Shown: positions 7,160 through 15,579, counted from the stretch's first letter. The stretch is DNA of 30,488 bases from Metarhizobium sp039808465 (GCA_039808465.1 JBDHTA010000031.1:1-30488), one strand, 5' to 3'. Numbers and translations: made by a program. Notes: a model not told the origin generated them from the letters alone.

Positions 7160-7957
7160 ATGCAGCATGAGAACGGGCCGCGCCCCATCGTCAGCGAGAC
7201 GCTGGCGCAAGCGGGCGAAGGGCGCATCCGCCACGGCTTCTTCACCCGCGAGGGCGGCGTTTCCGAAGGCATCTACCGCGGCCTGAATGTCGGCATCGGT
7301 TCTGAGGACGAGCGCGAAAAGGTTCTGGAAAACCGCGCCCGCGTGACGCAATGGTTCCACCAGCCGCGTGAACGGCTCGCCACGCTCTATCAGGTGCATT
7401 CGCCCGATGTGGTGACGCTCAACGACGGCAGCGAGGCGGACGAGCGCCCCAAGGCGGACGCGATGGTGACGGCGAAACCCGGCGTGGTGCTGGGCGTGCT
7501 GACCGCCGATTGCGGCCCCGTGCTGTTTGCCGACCCGCAGGCGGGCGTCATCGGCGCGGCACATGCGGGCTGGAAGGGCGCGCTGTCGGGCGTTCTCGAA
7601 AACACCATCGAGGCGATGCTGGCGCTGGGCGCGGCGCGCTCGCGCATCACCGCCGTCCTCGGCCCCTCCATCGGCCGGGAGAATTATGAGGTCGGGCCGG
7701 AATTCGTCGAGCGCTTCACCGCCTTCGATCCCGCCTATGCCGCCTATTTCTCCCCCTCGGAGCGCGAGGGGCATGCGATGTTCGACCTGCCGTCTCTCAC
7801 CCTGCGCCGTCTTCGGGATGCGGGCGTGAGGGCGGAAAACCTCGATATCTGCACCTATGCGGATGCGGACCGCTTCTTCTCCTATCGCCGCACCACCCAT
7901 GCGCGCGAGCCGGATTACGGGCGGCAGATATCGGCCATAGCTATCGAGGAGACCTGA
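7160..7957 (+). CDS. pgeF: Multicopper polyphenol oxidase/purine nucleosidase-like protein (YfiH/PgeF)
   Basis: A 265-residue protein of the Cu-oxidase_4 (DUF152) family: E. coli YfiH/PgeF is a peptidoglycan editing factor, and homologues such as LACC1 show adenosine deaminase/phosphorylase activity. The zinc-site pattern is intact: QVHS (H80), TADCGPVL (C118) and AAHAGWKG (H135), plus HGFFTREGGVS near the N-terminus, GPSIG and the C-terminal DRFFSYRR. In-frame starts exist at 7100 and 7124, but the ATG at 7160 has GGAG nine bases upstream and gives the normal length. One base separates its stop from the next gene. Confidence 0.9.
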   Translation: MQHENGPRPIVSETLAQAGEGRIRHGFFTREGGVSEGIYRGLNVGIGSEDEREKVLENRARVTQWFHQPRERLATLYQVHSPDVVTLNDGSEADERPKADAMVTAKPGVVLGVLTADCGPVLFADPQAGVIGAAHAGWKGALSGVLENTIEAMLALGAARSRITAVLGPSIGRENYEVGPEFVERFTAFDPAYAAYFSPSEREGHAMFDLPSLTLRRLRDAGVRAENLDICTYADADRFFSYRRTTHAREPDYGRQISAIAIEET

Positions 7958-7958
7958 C

Positions 7959-9110
7959 ATGGCCCTGCACTTCGAACGCGACGAATACGCCGCCCGCCTT
8001 GCCCGCCTCACCGCCCGCATGCGCGAGGAAAAGCTCGGCGCCGTCCTGCTTTTCGCCCAGGAAAGCATGTACTGGCTGACCGGCTACGACACCTTCGGCT
8101 ATTGCTTCTTCCAGTGCCTGGTGGTGAAGGCCGATGGCAGCATGGCGCTTCTGACCCGCGCCGCTGATCTGAGGCAGGCCCGCCACACCTCCACCATCGA
8201 CAATGTGGTGGTCTGGGTCGACCGGATGAATGCCGATCCGACCAGCGACCTCAAGAACCTGATGTCCGACATGGACCTGCTCGGCGAGCGCATCGGGGTG
8301 GAATACGACACCCACGGCATGACCGGCCGTGTCGCCCGCATGCTCGATCACCAGCTTGCCGCCTTCGGCACTATCAGCGATGCCTCCTACCTCGTCAGCA
8401 GCCTGCGCCTCGTCAAGAGCCCGGCCGAAATCGCCCATGTGGAACGGGCGGCGGCGCTGGCCGACGACGCGCTCGACGCCGCCCTGCCGAAGATCGCGGC
8501 GGGCGCCGACGAATCCGATATCCTCGCGGCCATTCAGGGCGCGATTCTCGCGGGCGGCGGCGATTATCCCGCCAATGAATTCGTCATCGGCTCCGGCGCC
8601 GACGCCCTGCTCTGCCGCTACAAATCCGGCCGCCGCAGGCTGGATGCGCAGGATCAGTTGACGCTGGAATGGGCTGGCGTCAGCGCCCATTACCACGCGG
8701 CGATGATGCGCACGGTCGTCATCGGCGAGCCCACGCACCGTCACCGCGAGTTGTTCAACGCCGGTCTCGAAACCATGCAGGTGATCGAGACCGTGCTGCG
8801 CAAGGGCCATACCTTCGGCGAAGTGTTCGACACGCAGGCGCGCATTCTGGAAGAGCGCGGCCTCACCCGTCACCGCCTGAACATGTGCGGCTATTCGCTC
8901 GGCGCCCGCTTCTCGCCGTCCTGGATGGAGCACCAGATGTTCCAGACCGGCAATACCGAGGAGATCGTGCCCGACATGACGCTGTTTGCCCATTGCATCA
9001 TCATGGATTCCGACAGCGGCACGGCGATGATGCTCGGCCAGACCTATCTCACCACGGAAGACGCGCCGCGCGCCCTGTCGCGGCATGGGCTGGAATTTCT
9101 CAATCGATAA
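7959..9110 (+). CDS. M24-family protein, creatinase/ectoine hydrolase (DoeA/EutD)-like, lacking metal ligands
   Basis: The 383-residue protein has the two-domain layout of aminopeptidase P/creatinase: an N-terminal creatinase domain (about 1-150) and a pita-bread domain. None of the five metal ligands of M24 peptidases is kept: the DIG-type Asp is E in TLEWAGV, the SDITRT Asp is A in HAAMMRT, the GHG His is Y in CGYSLGARF, and both Glu are replaced (FAHCII, LGQTYLTTED). This, with GYSLGxxFxPxWxEH, resembles non-metal members such as creatinase and ectoine hydrolase. It is probably a C-N hydrolase of a small amino-acid derivative, substrate unknown. It is tightly coupled to pgeF (1-bp gap, GAGGAG ribosome site). 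Confidence 0.8.
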   Translation: MALHFERDEYAARLARLTARMREEKLGAVLLFAQESMYWLTGYDTFGYCFFQCLVVKADGSMALLTRAADLRQARHTSTIDNVVVWVDRMNADPTSDLKNLMSDMDLLGERIGVEYDTHGMTGRVARMLDHQLAAFGTISDASYLVSSLRLVKSPAEIAHVERAAALADDALDAALPKIAAGADESDILAAIQGAILAGGGDYPANEFVIGSGADALLCRYKSGRRRLDAQDQLTLEWAGVSAHYHAAMMRTVVIGEPTHRHRELFNAGLETMQVIETVLRKGHTFGEVFDTQARILEERGLTRHRLNMCGYSLGARFSPSWMEHQMFQTGNTEEIVPDMTLFAHCIIMDSDSGTAMMLGQTYLTTEDAPRALSRHGLEFLNR

Positions 9111-9122
9111 CGGATCCCGGAA

Positions 9123-9152
9123 TTGACATGCGGGGGCGCGAACCTCCATAAA
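9123..9152 (+). promoter_or_regulatory. Putative sigma-70 promoter of the lipoprotein gene
   Basis: Consensus -35 TTGACA (9123-9128), 18-bp spacer, -10 CATAAA (9147-9152). It lies 12 bp past the M24 stop and about 110 bp before the GTG start. Confidence 0.5.
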
Positions 9153-9263
9153 ACCCCCGGTGAACGAAAACGCATGCATGCAATCCCGCAAAGCCGCCAG
9201 GCTTTGGAATTGCGCTGAACAGAAGGCGATTGCCGCAATCTGTGACAAAGGGAGGCGTCATCG

Positions 9264-10022
9264 GTGCACGGATGCAAGACGGCAAATCTGGGCCTCCTGA
9301 TCGGGGGCCTGATGATCGGGCTTTCCGCCTGTAGCACCACCGACGCCCTGACCCCGCAGGCCGATATTCCCAATGCCGGGGGCACCGCCAGCCGCTCCAG
9401 CAGCCCCGTCACCCAGTCCGATGCCGAACGCCTCGCCTATGACAACAGCGACGGCAGGGCCGGACGGGAAGCCGCCAGCCGCAAACCCGCCTCCACCCGC
9501 GCCTTCGGCGCGCAGAACACGCTGCAAGCGCAGGCTGAGGCCATGCAACAGGGCGAAAGCGAAGCCGCCGCCCGCACGCCCCCCGCCCAGTCCGCGCCCC
9601 AGCCCGCCCAAACCCAGACCGCCCAAACCCAGACCGCGAAGGCCGAGGCGGCGTCACGCGGCAGCATCCGCTTCCTGCCGATCATCGGCGCGCCGGTGCA
9701 GGCCGTCACGCCGCTCTCCCGCCAGCTTGGCGCCGAAGCCCGCGCCAACGGGCTGACGATCAAAAGCTCCGCCGACGCGTCGAGCGAGCATATCCTCAAA
9801 GGCTATTTCTCCGCCGTTTCCGAAGGCTCGAAAACCACCATCACCTATGTCTGGGATGTGCTGGATGGCGGCGGCACCCGCCTGCACCGCATCCAGGGGC
9901 AGGAAACCGCGCCAGGCGGCGGAGCCGAGCCCTGGGCCGGGGTTCCCGCCGCCGCCATGCAATCCATCGCCACCAAAACCCTGCGCGACTACATGAGCTG
10001 GCGCCAGAACCAATCCGGCTGA
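9264..10022 (+). CDS. Putative lipoprotein with low-complexity linker
   Basis: A 252-residue protein with a lipoprotein signal: a hydrophobic helix LGLLIGGLMIG and lipobox LSAC with C23. It would be lipidated by Lgt and anchored in the inner or outer membrane. Residues ~25-130 are low-complexity (Ala, Ser, Gln, Thr, Pro). A compact C-terminal domain begins at GSIRFLPIIGAPVQAVTPL and includes HILKGYFSAVSEGSKTTITY and YVWDVLDGGGTRLHRIQG. I recognise it as a rhizobial conserved type without known function. The GTG start at 9264 has GGGAGG eight bases upstream and is the only start that keeps the signal. A 15-bp tandem duplication lies in the linker. Confidence 0.8.
   Translation: MHGCKTANLGLLIGGLMIGLSACSTTDALTPQADIPNAGGTASRSSSPVTQSDAERLAYDNSDGRAGREAASRKPASTRAFGAQNTLQAQAEAMQQGESEAAARTPPAQSAPQPAQTQTAQTQTAKAEAASRGSIRFLPIIGAPVQAVTPLSRQLGAEARANGLTIKSSADASSEHILKGYFSAVSEGSKTTITYVWDVLDGGGTRLHRIQGQETAPGGGAEPWAGVPAAAMQSIATKTLRDYMSWRQNQSG
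9606..9635 (+). repeat. 15-bp perfect tandem duplication in the lipoprotein linker
   Basis: GCCCAAACCCAGACC occurs twice head to tail, encoding two AQTQT units. Being 15 bp, copy-number slippage would keep the frame. Confidence 0.85.
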
Positions 10023-10088
10023 CCTCGTCCGGCGTGACGTTTGTCACAATCTATATCGATTTAAAAAGACAAAGGGCCCATCTGCCCC

Positions 10089-10116
10089 TTGCATTCGCAA
10101 ACCGGGGCGGTAATAA
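10089..10116 (+). promoter_or_regulatory. Possible prsA promoter
   Basis: TTGCAT (10089-10094), a 16-bp spacer and TAATAA (10111-10116), about 40 bp before the prsA ATG. About 50 bp further upstream is GTGACGTTTGTCAC, a 5-bp inverted repeat. Confidence 0.35.
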
Positions 10117-10155
10117 GCCCCAAACCACAGCACGGACTATAACAGGCGGGCCAAA

Positions 10156-11088
10156 ATGAAGGTTTTCGCAGGCAATTCGAACCGGCATCTCGCCGAAGCG
10201 ATCTGCAAATATCTCAACGTACCCTTGGGCAAGGCCAGCGTCAGAAGGTTCGCCGATCAGGAAATCTTCGTGGAAATTCAGGAGAATGTGCGCGGCGAGG
10301 ACGTTTTCGTCGTCCAGTCCACCTCCTTTCCGACGAATGATCACCTGATGGAACTGCTGATCATGATCGATGCGTTCCGCCGCTCCTCGGCGCGGCGCAT
10401 TACCGCCGTGATCCCCTATTTCGGCTATGCCCGACAGGACCGCAAGCCCGGCCCGCGCACGCCGATCTCCGCCAAGCTGGTCGCCAACCTCATCACCGAG
10501 GCGGGCGCCGACCGTGTGCTGACGCTCGACCTGCATGCGGGCCAGATTCAAGGCTTCTTCGACATTCCGACCGACAATCTTTATGCCGCGCCGATTCTCG
10601 CCCGCGACATCAAGGAACATTACGACCTGCACAACATCATGGTCGTCTCGCCTGACGTCGGCGGCGTGGTGCGCGCCCGCGCGCTCGCCAAGCGCCTCGA
10701 CTGTCTGCTCGCCATCGTCGACAAGCGCCGCGACCGTCCGGGCGAATCGGAAGTCATGAACATCATCGGCGAAGTGCACGGTAAGGATTGCATCCTGATC
10801 GACGACATCGTCGATTCCGGCGGCACGCTCTGCAATGCGGCCGAAGCCCTGCTGAAGAACGGCGCCACCAGCGTCACCGCCTATATCACCCACGGCGTGC
10901 TGTCGGGCGGCGCGGCCAACCGCGTCACCGCCTCCAAGCTCAAGGAACTGGTCATCACCGACACGATCCAGCCGACCACCGCCGTCCAGTCCGCCCCGAA
11001 CATCCGCGTCATCTCGACGGCGGGCCTGCTCGGCGAGGCGATCAACCGCACGACGCACGAGGCATCGGTTTCCAGCCTGTTCGACTGA
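10156..11088 (+). CDS. prs: Ribose-phosphate pyrophosphokinase
   Basis: Makes PRPP from ribose 5-phosphate and ATP for purine, pyrimidine, NAD, histidine and tryptophan synthesis. The 310-residue length is that of class I PRPP synthetases. Motifs are intact: FADQEIFVEIQENVRGEDVF, YFGYARQDRK, the flexible-loop/pyrophosphate region DLHAGQIQGFFDIPTDNL, and the PRPP-binding signature CILIDDIVDSGGT. The ATG at 10156 gives the standard N-terminus MKVFAGNSN. It is monocistronic here, ended by a strong hairpin terminator and facing a convergent gene. PRPP from this enzyme is a substrate of the Apt enzyme encoded at 16729. Confidence 0.97.
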   Translation: MKVFAGNSNRHLAEAICKYLNVPLGKASVRRFADQEIFVEIQENVRGEDVFVVQSTSFPTNDHLMELLIMIDAFRRSSARRITAVIPYFGYARQDRKPGPRTPISAKLVANLITEAGADRVLTLDLHAGQIQGFFDIPTDNLYAAPILARDIKEHYDLHNIMVVSPDVGGVVRARALAKRLDCLLAIVDKRRDRPGESEVMNIIGEVHGKDCILIDDIVDSGGTLCNAAEALLKNGATSVTAYITHGVLSGGAANRVTASKLKELVITDTIQPTTAVQSAPNIRVISTAGLLGEAINRTTHEASVSSLFD

Positions 11089-11115
11089 GCGGCGTCATGC
11101 TTCCGCAGACTTTCG

Positions 11116-11148
11116 AGGCGCGACCCTTGCGGGCCGCGCCTTTTGTTT
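11116..11148 (+). terminator. Intrinsic terminator of prs
   Basis: AGGCGCG (11116-11122) pairs with CGCGCCT (11135-11141), with an inner CCC/GGG pairing, followed by TTTTGTTT. It sits between two convergent genes. Confidence 0.9.
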
Positions 11149-12718
11149 ATTCCTGCGCTTCGGGCGCGGAATTCTGCAATGCATCCGGCTCCTCGACGGC
11201 ATCCTCGCCATCCATCATGTCCTGATCGTCATCGGAATCATCAGGCGAAGCTTCGTCCTCCGCATTCGGGCCTTTCACCTGCTGGCCGTTGACCTCGACG
11301 GAACCGTCCTCGTTCACCGCGACATCCCAGCGCTGCGTGCCATCGGCCTCGGATTTGGCAAACCCCTTCGCCATCATCATACCGAAGGAAAGCTGGTTCA
11401 GCTCGGGATCGGCCTTGGCGGCATCCTGCACGAAGGTAATGGTGCGGTCGAAATTCCTGGCCAGCAGCGTCGCCGTCATCGACACCTGCCTGGTGTCCTC
11501 GATCGAGGAATGCAGCACGCCGCTCATTTCGAGATCGTAGACATCCGAACGGGCGGCGACGCGGTCGAAATTCATCGTCACCCTGCCGTCGGGAAAGATC
11601 GTCTTCGCCAGCGCCGCGCTTTCCTCGTCGCTCATCGGCACGTCCTTGGTGAAATCCGCCTTCTCGATGAACTCCTTCAGGAAGCCGCCGAGATTCATGT
11701 TCTGGAAGCTGAAGGAAATCTCGGTATCGGCGGGCATCAGCGGCATGTAGGCGGCGGGCACCACCCCGTCCGGCGCCTTCGGATCATGCGCCTTGACGGA
11801 AATGCCGAATCGGGCCGCCTCCGAAAGCCCGGTCATGTTGATCCCGTAATCGACGCCCTTGAAGCCGAACGGCCCGAGCGGCGTGCCGACCGAAAGGTTC
11901 GACAGGCGGACGGTCTCGTCGATGGAGGCGGCGAGCGGCAGGGCTTTCAGAACCTTGTCCTTCAGCGCCGCCTGCTGCTCCGCGCTGAGCTGCTTTTCCT
12001 TGAGATGATCGAGAACGAACACCACGAGATCGTTGACCTCGCGCAGCATCATGCCCTTGATGGTGGCGTCGAAGGCGATGGAATCGGCGCTCAGCTCGAA
12101 GGGCGGCGCTTCCTTGGTCACCACCGTTTCCCGGAAGCCGGTGGCGGCGCCCGTCGCGGTGAAATCCAGCGTGCCGCCGGTGGCGTCGGCGCTGCTCATC
12201 ACGTAATTCATCGAATCGAAGCTGGCTTCGACCTTTTCCGGCCCCTGCTCCGACGCAAAGCGAATGCCCGTCGCCGTGAAGGTGGCGTTGCGGAAATAGG
12301 AAATCGCCGGATCGAGAATGCCGGAATAATCATAGTGATCGGTGGCGTAGCGCATCGTGCCGGGCGTCTCGCCCGTCTTGTAATCGGCGGTCACGTCGAA
12401 TTTGCCGGTGCCGTCCACCTTCCAGCGATCCGTCTCGGCAGGCGTCGCCGACATCGCGAAGGGCTCGAGGCCTTTGATCTTCAGCTCGGCGGGCAGCTTG
12501 TCGCCGATCAGGCGCATGAGATCGACGGCGATCTCGTATCGCCCTGCCCCCGGCCGCACCGTCAGGAAGCCGCTTTCGGCCAGATCCTTCGGCAGATAAT
12601 GGGTGAGGCTGGACTTCAGCTTCTCCGCGCCCGCCTGATCGATGTCGGCCGCCCGCGCCGGCCCGCAGACCACGAGCGCCACCGCCAGCCACACCGGAAC
12701 CGAAATCTTGCGCTGCAT
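11147..12718 (-). CDS. Secreted protein of unknown function with acidic C-terminal tail
   Basis: A 523-residue exported protein. The N-terminus MQRKISVPVWLAVALVV ending in ARA-AD is a clear Sec signal peptide, so the mature protein is periplasmic. The middle is a long series of beta-rich repeated-looking segments (for example YATDHYDYSGILDPAISYF and LSVGTPLGPFGFKGVDYG), reminiscent of large periplasmic lipid/peptide-binding proteins, but I cannot name a domain. The last ~40 residues are Asp/Glu-rich (DEASPDDSDDDQDMMDGED) and probably disordered. The ATG at 12718 has GGGAGA six bases upstream; an open frame reaching 12826 is rejected because it would bury the signal. It is convergent with prs. 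Confidence 0.8.
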   Translation of the reverse strand: MQRKISVPVWLAVALVVCGPARAADIDQAGAEKLKSSLTHYLPKDLAESGFLTVRPGAGRYEIAVDLMRLIGDKLPAELKIKGLEPFAMSATPAETDRWKVDGTGKFDVTADYKTGETPGTMRYATDHYDYSGILDPAISYFRNATFTATGIRFASEQGPEKVEASFDSMNYVMSSADATGGTLDFTATGAATGFRETVVTKEAPPFELSADSIAFDATIKGMMLREVNDLVVFVLDHLKEKQLSAEQQAALKDKVLKALPLAASIDETVRLSNLSVGTPLGPFGFKGVDYGINMTGLSEAARFGISVKAHDPKAPDGVVPAAYMPLMPADTEISFSFQNMNLGGFLKEFIEKADFTKDVPMSDEESAALAKTIFPDGRVTMNFDRVAARSDVYDLEMSGVLHSSIEDTRQVSMTATLLARNFDRTITFVQDAAKADPELNQLSFGMMMAKGFAKSEADGTQRWDVAVNEDGSVEVNGQQVKGPNAEDEASPDDSDDDQDMMDGEDAVEEPDALQNSAPEAQE

Positions 12719-12810
12719 GATAGTCTCCCTGTTGCATTCGCGCGCCATTGTGCGAAGGACGGCGTTGCTGTCAACGCGAAAGCGCCGCCCCGGCGCATCA
12801 CCCACAAGCC

Positions 12811-12839
12811 TTGCCATGGCGGCCATATTGGGCTATAGC
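12811..12839 (+). promoter_or_regulatory. Putative sigma-70 promoter of rplY-pth
   Basis: TTGCCA (12811-12816), a 17-bp spacer and TATAGC (12834-12839), a good match to the alphaproteobacterial TTGAC-N17-CTATA pattern. Start near 12846 would leave a ~120-nt leader. Confidence 0.6.
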
Positions 12840-12845
12840 GCGCCC

Positions 12846-12967
12846 GTCCGTGCAGACACCCTTGGAGGCACCACGGATGAGCCGGTCTTTTCGACCGTCT
12901 CGGTTTTGCGCGGGAAAACCATTTTCCCAGCCGCCGAACTCTCCAAATAACCTTGAAAGGACATGCC
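12846..12967 (+). promoter_or_regulatory. Structured rplY 5' leader with overlapping upstream ORF
   Basis: The predicted leader holds a strong ribosome site GGAGG (12864-12868) eight bases before an ATG at 12877. That ORF runs 47 codons to 13020, overlapping rplY by 53 bp in another frame. Further on are CGGTC/GACCG and a perfect 7-bp hairpin GGGAAAA-CCA-TTTTCCC (12912-12928). L25 leaders that bind the protein are known in other bacteria; autoregulation here is an inference. Confidence 0.4.
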
Positions 12968-13561
12968 ATGAGCCACGCTTCCTACGAGCTCAAGGCCGAA
13001 ACGCGCGAACGGGTTGGTAAGGGGTCCTCCCGTGAACTTCGCCGCAACGGTCTCATTCCCGCTGTCATCTATGGTGACAAGCAGGCCCCCATTGCCATTG
13101 CCCTGTCGACCAACGAAGTCACCAAGCGCATTCATGCGGGCGGCTTCATGACCACGGTCGCCGAAATCGACGTCAACGGCGAGAAGATCCGCGTTCTGCC
13201 GAAGGTCTACCAGCTCGACCCGGTTCGCGACTTCACCATGCATGTCGACTTCCTGCGCGTTTCCGCCGACAGCAAGGTTTCGGTTCAGGTTCCGGTTCAC
13301 TTCGTCAACGAAGAGAAGTCGGCCGTCAAGACCGGCGCCGTGCTGAACATCGTTCGCCACGAAGTCGAGCTGAACGTTCCGGCTGGCGACATTCCGGAAT
13401 TCATCACCGTCGACCTGACCGGCTTCAAGGTCGGTGACGCCGTTCACATCTCGCATGTGAAGCTTCCGGCAAACGCTACCCCGGTTATCGGCGATCGCGA
13501 TTTCACCATCGCCACGCTCGTCGCCCCGGCTGGCGGCATGGCGGAAGAAGCCAGCGAGTAA
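12968..13561 (+). CDS. rplY: 50S ribosomal protein L25/general stress protein Ctc
   Basis: Binds 5S rRNA in the large ribosomal subunit. At 197 residues it is the long (TL5/Ctc) form: an N-terminal L25 domain with ELKAETRERVGKGSSRELRR and GLIPAVIYGDKQAPIAIAL, then a C-terminal beta domain with VQVPVHFVNEEKS, HEVELNVPAGDIPEFI and VGDAVHISHVKLP. The ATG at 12968 has AAAGGA six bases upstream and gives the standard N-terminus; an in-frame ATG at 12953 lacks a ribosome site. It is followed 74 bp later by pth, the usual ctc-pth pair. Confidence 0.96.
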   Translation: MSHASYELKAETRERVGKGSSRELRRNGLIPAVIYGDKQAPIAIALSTNEVTKRIHAGGFMTTVAEIDVNGEKIRVLPKVYQLDPVRDFTMHVDFLRVSADSKVSVQVPVHFVNEEKSAVKTGAVLNIVRHEVELNVPAGDIPEFITVDLTGFKVGDAVHISHVKLPANATPVIGDRDFTIATLVAPAGGMAEEASE

Positions 13562-13587
13562 TCGCGGCCCGCGTTTCGATATCTTGA

Positions 13588-13613
13588 GGCGTCCTGCCCC
13601 GCAGGGCGCCTTT
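13588..13613 (+). terminator. Hairpin between rplY and pth
   Basis: GGCGTCCTG (13588-13596) and CAGGGCGCC (13602-13610) pair with one G-U around a 5-base loop, followed by TTT. It may partly attenuate read-through from rplY into pth. Confidence 0.65.
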
Positions 13614-13635
13614 ATCATATTCTGGGGGTGTGCCC

Positions 13636-14361
13636 ATGCTCATCATCGCTGGCCTTGGCAATCCCGGCGCGAAATATGCCGGAAACCGCCACAATATCGG
13701 CTTCATGGCCGTCGACGCCATCCAGCGCCGCCACAATTTTTCGCCGTGGACGAAGAAGTTCAAGGGCGAGATCTCCGAGGGCGAACTCGGCGGCGAGAAA
13801 GTGCTGCTGATCAAGCCGCAGACCTATATGAACGTTTCCGGCGAATCCGTCGGCGAGGCCATGCGCTTCTACAAGCTTGGGCCCAAGGATATCGTCGCCA
13901 TCTATGACGAGCTGGACCTGCCCGCGGGCAAGGCGCGCATCAAGACCGGCGGCGGCCATGGCGGCCATAACGGCATCAAGTCGCTCGACGCCCATTGCGG
14001 CAAGGACTACCGGCGCCTGCGCCTCGGCATCGGCCATCCCGGCGTCAAGGAAGCGGTGATCGGCCATGTGCTCGGCGATTTCCACAAATCCGATTCCGAA
14101 TGGCTCGACCCGCTGCTGGATGCCGTCGCCGACAATGCGGCGATGCTGGCCAAGGGCGAGGACTCGCAATTCATGAACCGGATCACGCTGGCGACCGGCG
14201 GCAAGCCGGAAGCGGAAAAGCCCGTCGCGCCCGCGAAAAAACCGGCCGGGCAATCCCATATCCGCCAGGCGCGCGGCCCCCAGCAGGGCAAGCCCCTACC
14301 CGCGACCGGCCCGATGGCGGAGATGCTGAAACGCATGTTCGGCCCGAAGAACGGGGAATGA
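13636..14361 (+). CDS. pth: Peptidyl-tRNA hydrolase
   Basis: Cleaves peptidyl-tRNA released from stalled ribosomes, recycling tRNA. The core (about residues 1-185) is canonical: GLGNPGAKYAGNRHNIGF holds N9 and the catalytic H19; KPQTYMNVSG, YDELDLPAGKARIK (catalytic Asp) and GGGHGGHNGIKSL follow. The 241-residue length exceeds the ~190 of E. coli because of a C-terminal Pro/Lys/Ala-rich tail, ending MLKRMFGPKNGE, as in other Hyphomicrobiales. The ATG at 13636 has GGGGG seven bases upstream and is preferred to the GTG at 13630. Confidence 0.95.
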   Translation: MLIIAGLGNPGAKYAGNRHNIGFMAVDAIQRRHNFSPWTKKFKGEISEGELGGEKVLLIKPQTYMNVSGESVGEAMRFYKLGPKDIVAIYDELDLPAGKARIKTGGGHGGHNGIKSLDAHCGKDYRRLRLGIGHPGVKEAVIGHVLGDFHKSDSEWLDPLLDAVADNAAMLAKGEDSQFMNRITLATGGKPEAEKPVAPAKKPAGQSHIRQARGPQQGKPLPATGPMAEMLKRMFGPKNGE

Positions 14362-14373
14362 GCGGCGAACCGG

Positions 14374-14396
14374 CCCTTCAGGCTTGACCTGAAGGG
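14374..14396 (+). terminator. Candidate hairpin after pth
   Basis: CCCTTCAGG (14374-14382) and CCTGAAGGG (14388-14396) form a perfect 9-bp stem with a 5-base loop, 12 bp past the pth stop. No T-run follows. Confidence 0.45.
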
Positions 14397-14450
14397 AGCC
14401 ATTCCGCAAAAGCAACATCAAACACAATCGACAAGAGCAGGTTTCAGGCC

Positions 14451-15554
14451 ATGGGCTTCAAATGCGGTATCGTCGGTCTGCCGAATGTCGGCAAGTCGAC
14501 CCTCTTCAATGCACTCACCAAGACGGCCGCCGCGCAGGCCGCCAACTATCCTTTCTGCACCATCGAGCCGAACACCGGAGAAGTGGCGGTGCCCGATCCG
14601 CGCATGAAGAAGCTGGCGGATATCGCCGGTTCGAAGGAAATCATTCCGACCCGCATCTCCTTCGTGGATATCGCCGGCCTGGTGCGCGGCGCCTCCAAGG
14701 GCGAAGGCCTTGGCAACCAGTTCCTCGCCAATATCCGCGAAGTCGATGCCGTCGTGCATGTGCTGCGCTGCTTCGAGGATGACGACATCACCCATGTCGA
14801 GGGCCGCATCAATCCGGTGGCCGACGCCGAAACCATCGAGACCGAGCTGATGCTCGCCGACCTCGACAGCCTGGAGCGCCGCACCGAGCAGACCCGCAAG
14901 CGCGCCACCGGCAAGGACAAGGAATCCATGGCGGCGCTGCCGATCATGGAAGCCTCGCTGAAGCTGCTGCATGACGGCAAGCCGGTGCGCACCATGCTGC
15001 CGGACCTCAACGACGACGAGGTGAAGATCCTGCAAGGCCTGAACCTCCTGACCTCGCATCCGGTGCTCTACGTCTGCAACGTTTCCGAGGCCGAAGCCGC
15101 CACCGGTAACGAGCATACCCGCGCCGTGGAAGCGATGGCCAAGGCCCAGAACGCCGAATCCGTGGTGATCTCCGCCGCCATCGAGGCGGAAGTCGCCCAG
15201 CTTCCCGACGAAGAATCGGCGGAGTTCCTGAGCGCGCTCGGTCTGGAGGAAGCCGGTCTCGACCGCCTGATCCGCGCCGGTTACAAGCTGCTCGACCTCA
15301 TCACCTATTTCACCGTCGGCCCGAAGGAATGCCGCGCCTGGACCATCGAGCGCGGCACCAAGGCCCCGCGCGCGGCAGGCGTCATCCATTCGGATTTCGA
15401 ACGCGGCTTCATCCGCGCCAATACCATCGCCTATGCCGATTACATCGCCTATAACGGCGAAACTGGCGCCAAGGAAGCGGGCAAGGCCCGCGACGAAGGC
15501 AAGGAATATGTGGTGCAGGATGGCGACGTCATCCACTTCCGCTTCAACACCTGA
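14451..15554 (+). CDS. ychF: Redox-regulated/Obg-like ATPase YchF
   Basis: A 367-residue universally conserved P-loop NTPase that prefers ATP, binds ribosomes and is linked to stress responses. The G1 loop GLPNVGKST (K15), the G3 region DIAGLVRGASKGEGLGNQFL and a NVSE in place of the NKxD GTP-specificity motif are all visible, along with a C-terminal TGS domain containing ECRAWTIERGTKAPRAAGVI and ending VQDGDVIHFRFN. It follows pth by 89 bp, a common neighbour, and ends at a strong terminator. Confidence 0.97.
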   Translation: MGFKCGIVGLPNVGKSTLFNALTKTAAAQAANYPFCTIEPNTGEVAVPDPRMKKLADIAGSKEIIPTRISFVDIAGLVRGASKGEGLGNQFLANIREVDAVVHVLRCFEDDDITHVEGRINPVADAETIETELMLADLDSLERRTEQTRKRATGKDKESMAALPIMEASLKLLHDGKPVRTMLPDLNDDEVKILQGLNLLTSHPVLYVCNVSEAEAATGNEHTRAVEAMAKAQNAESVVISAAIEAEVAQLPDEESAEFLSALGLEEAGLDRLIRAGYKLLDLITYFTVGPKECRAWTIERGTKAPRAAGVIHSDFERGFIRANTIAYADYIAYNGETGAKEAGKARDEGKEYVVQDGDVIHFRFNT

Positions 15555-15579
15555 GTTGAGCCGGAATTAAACGATTTCG

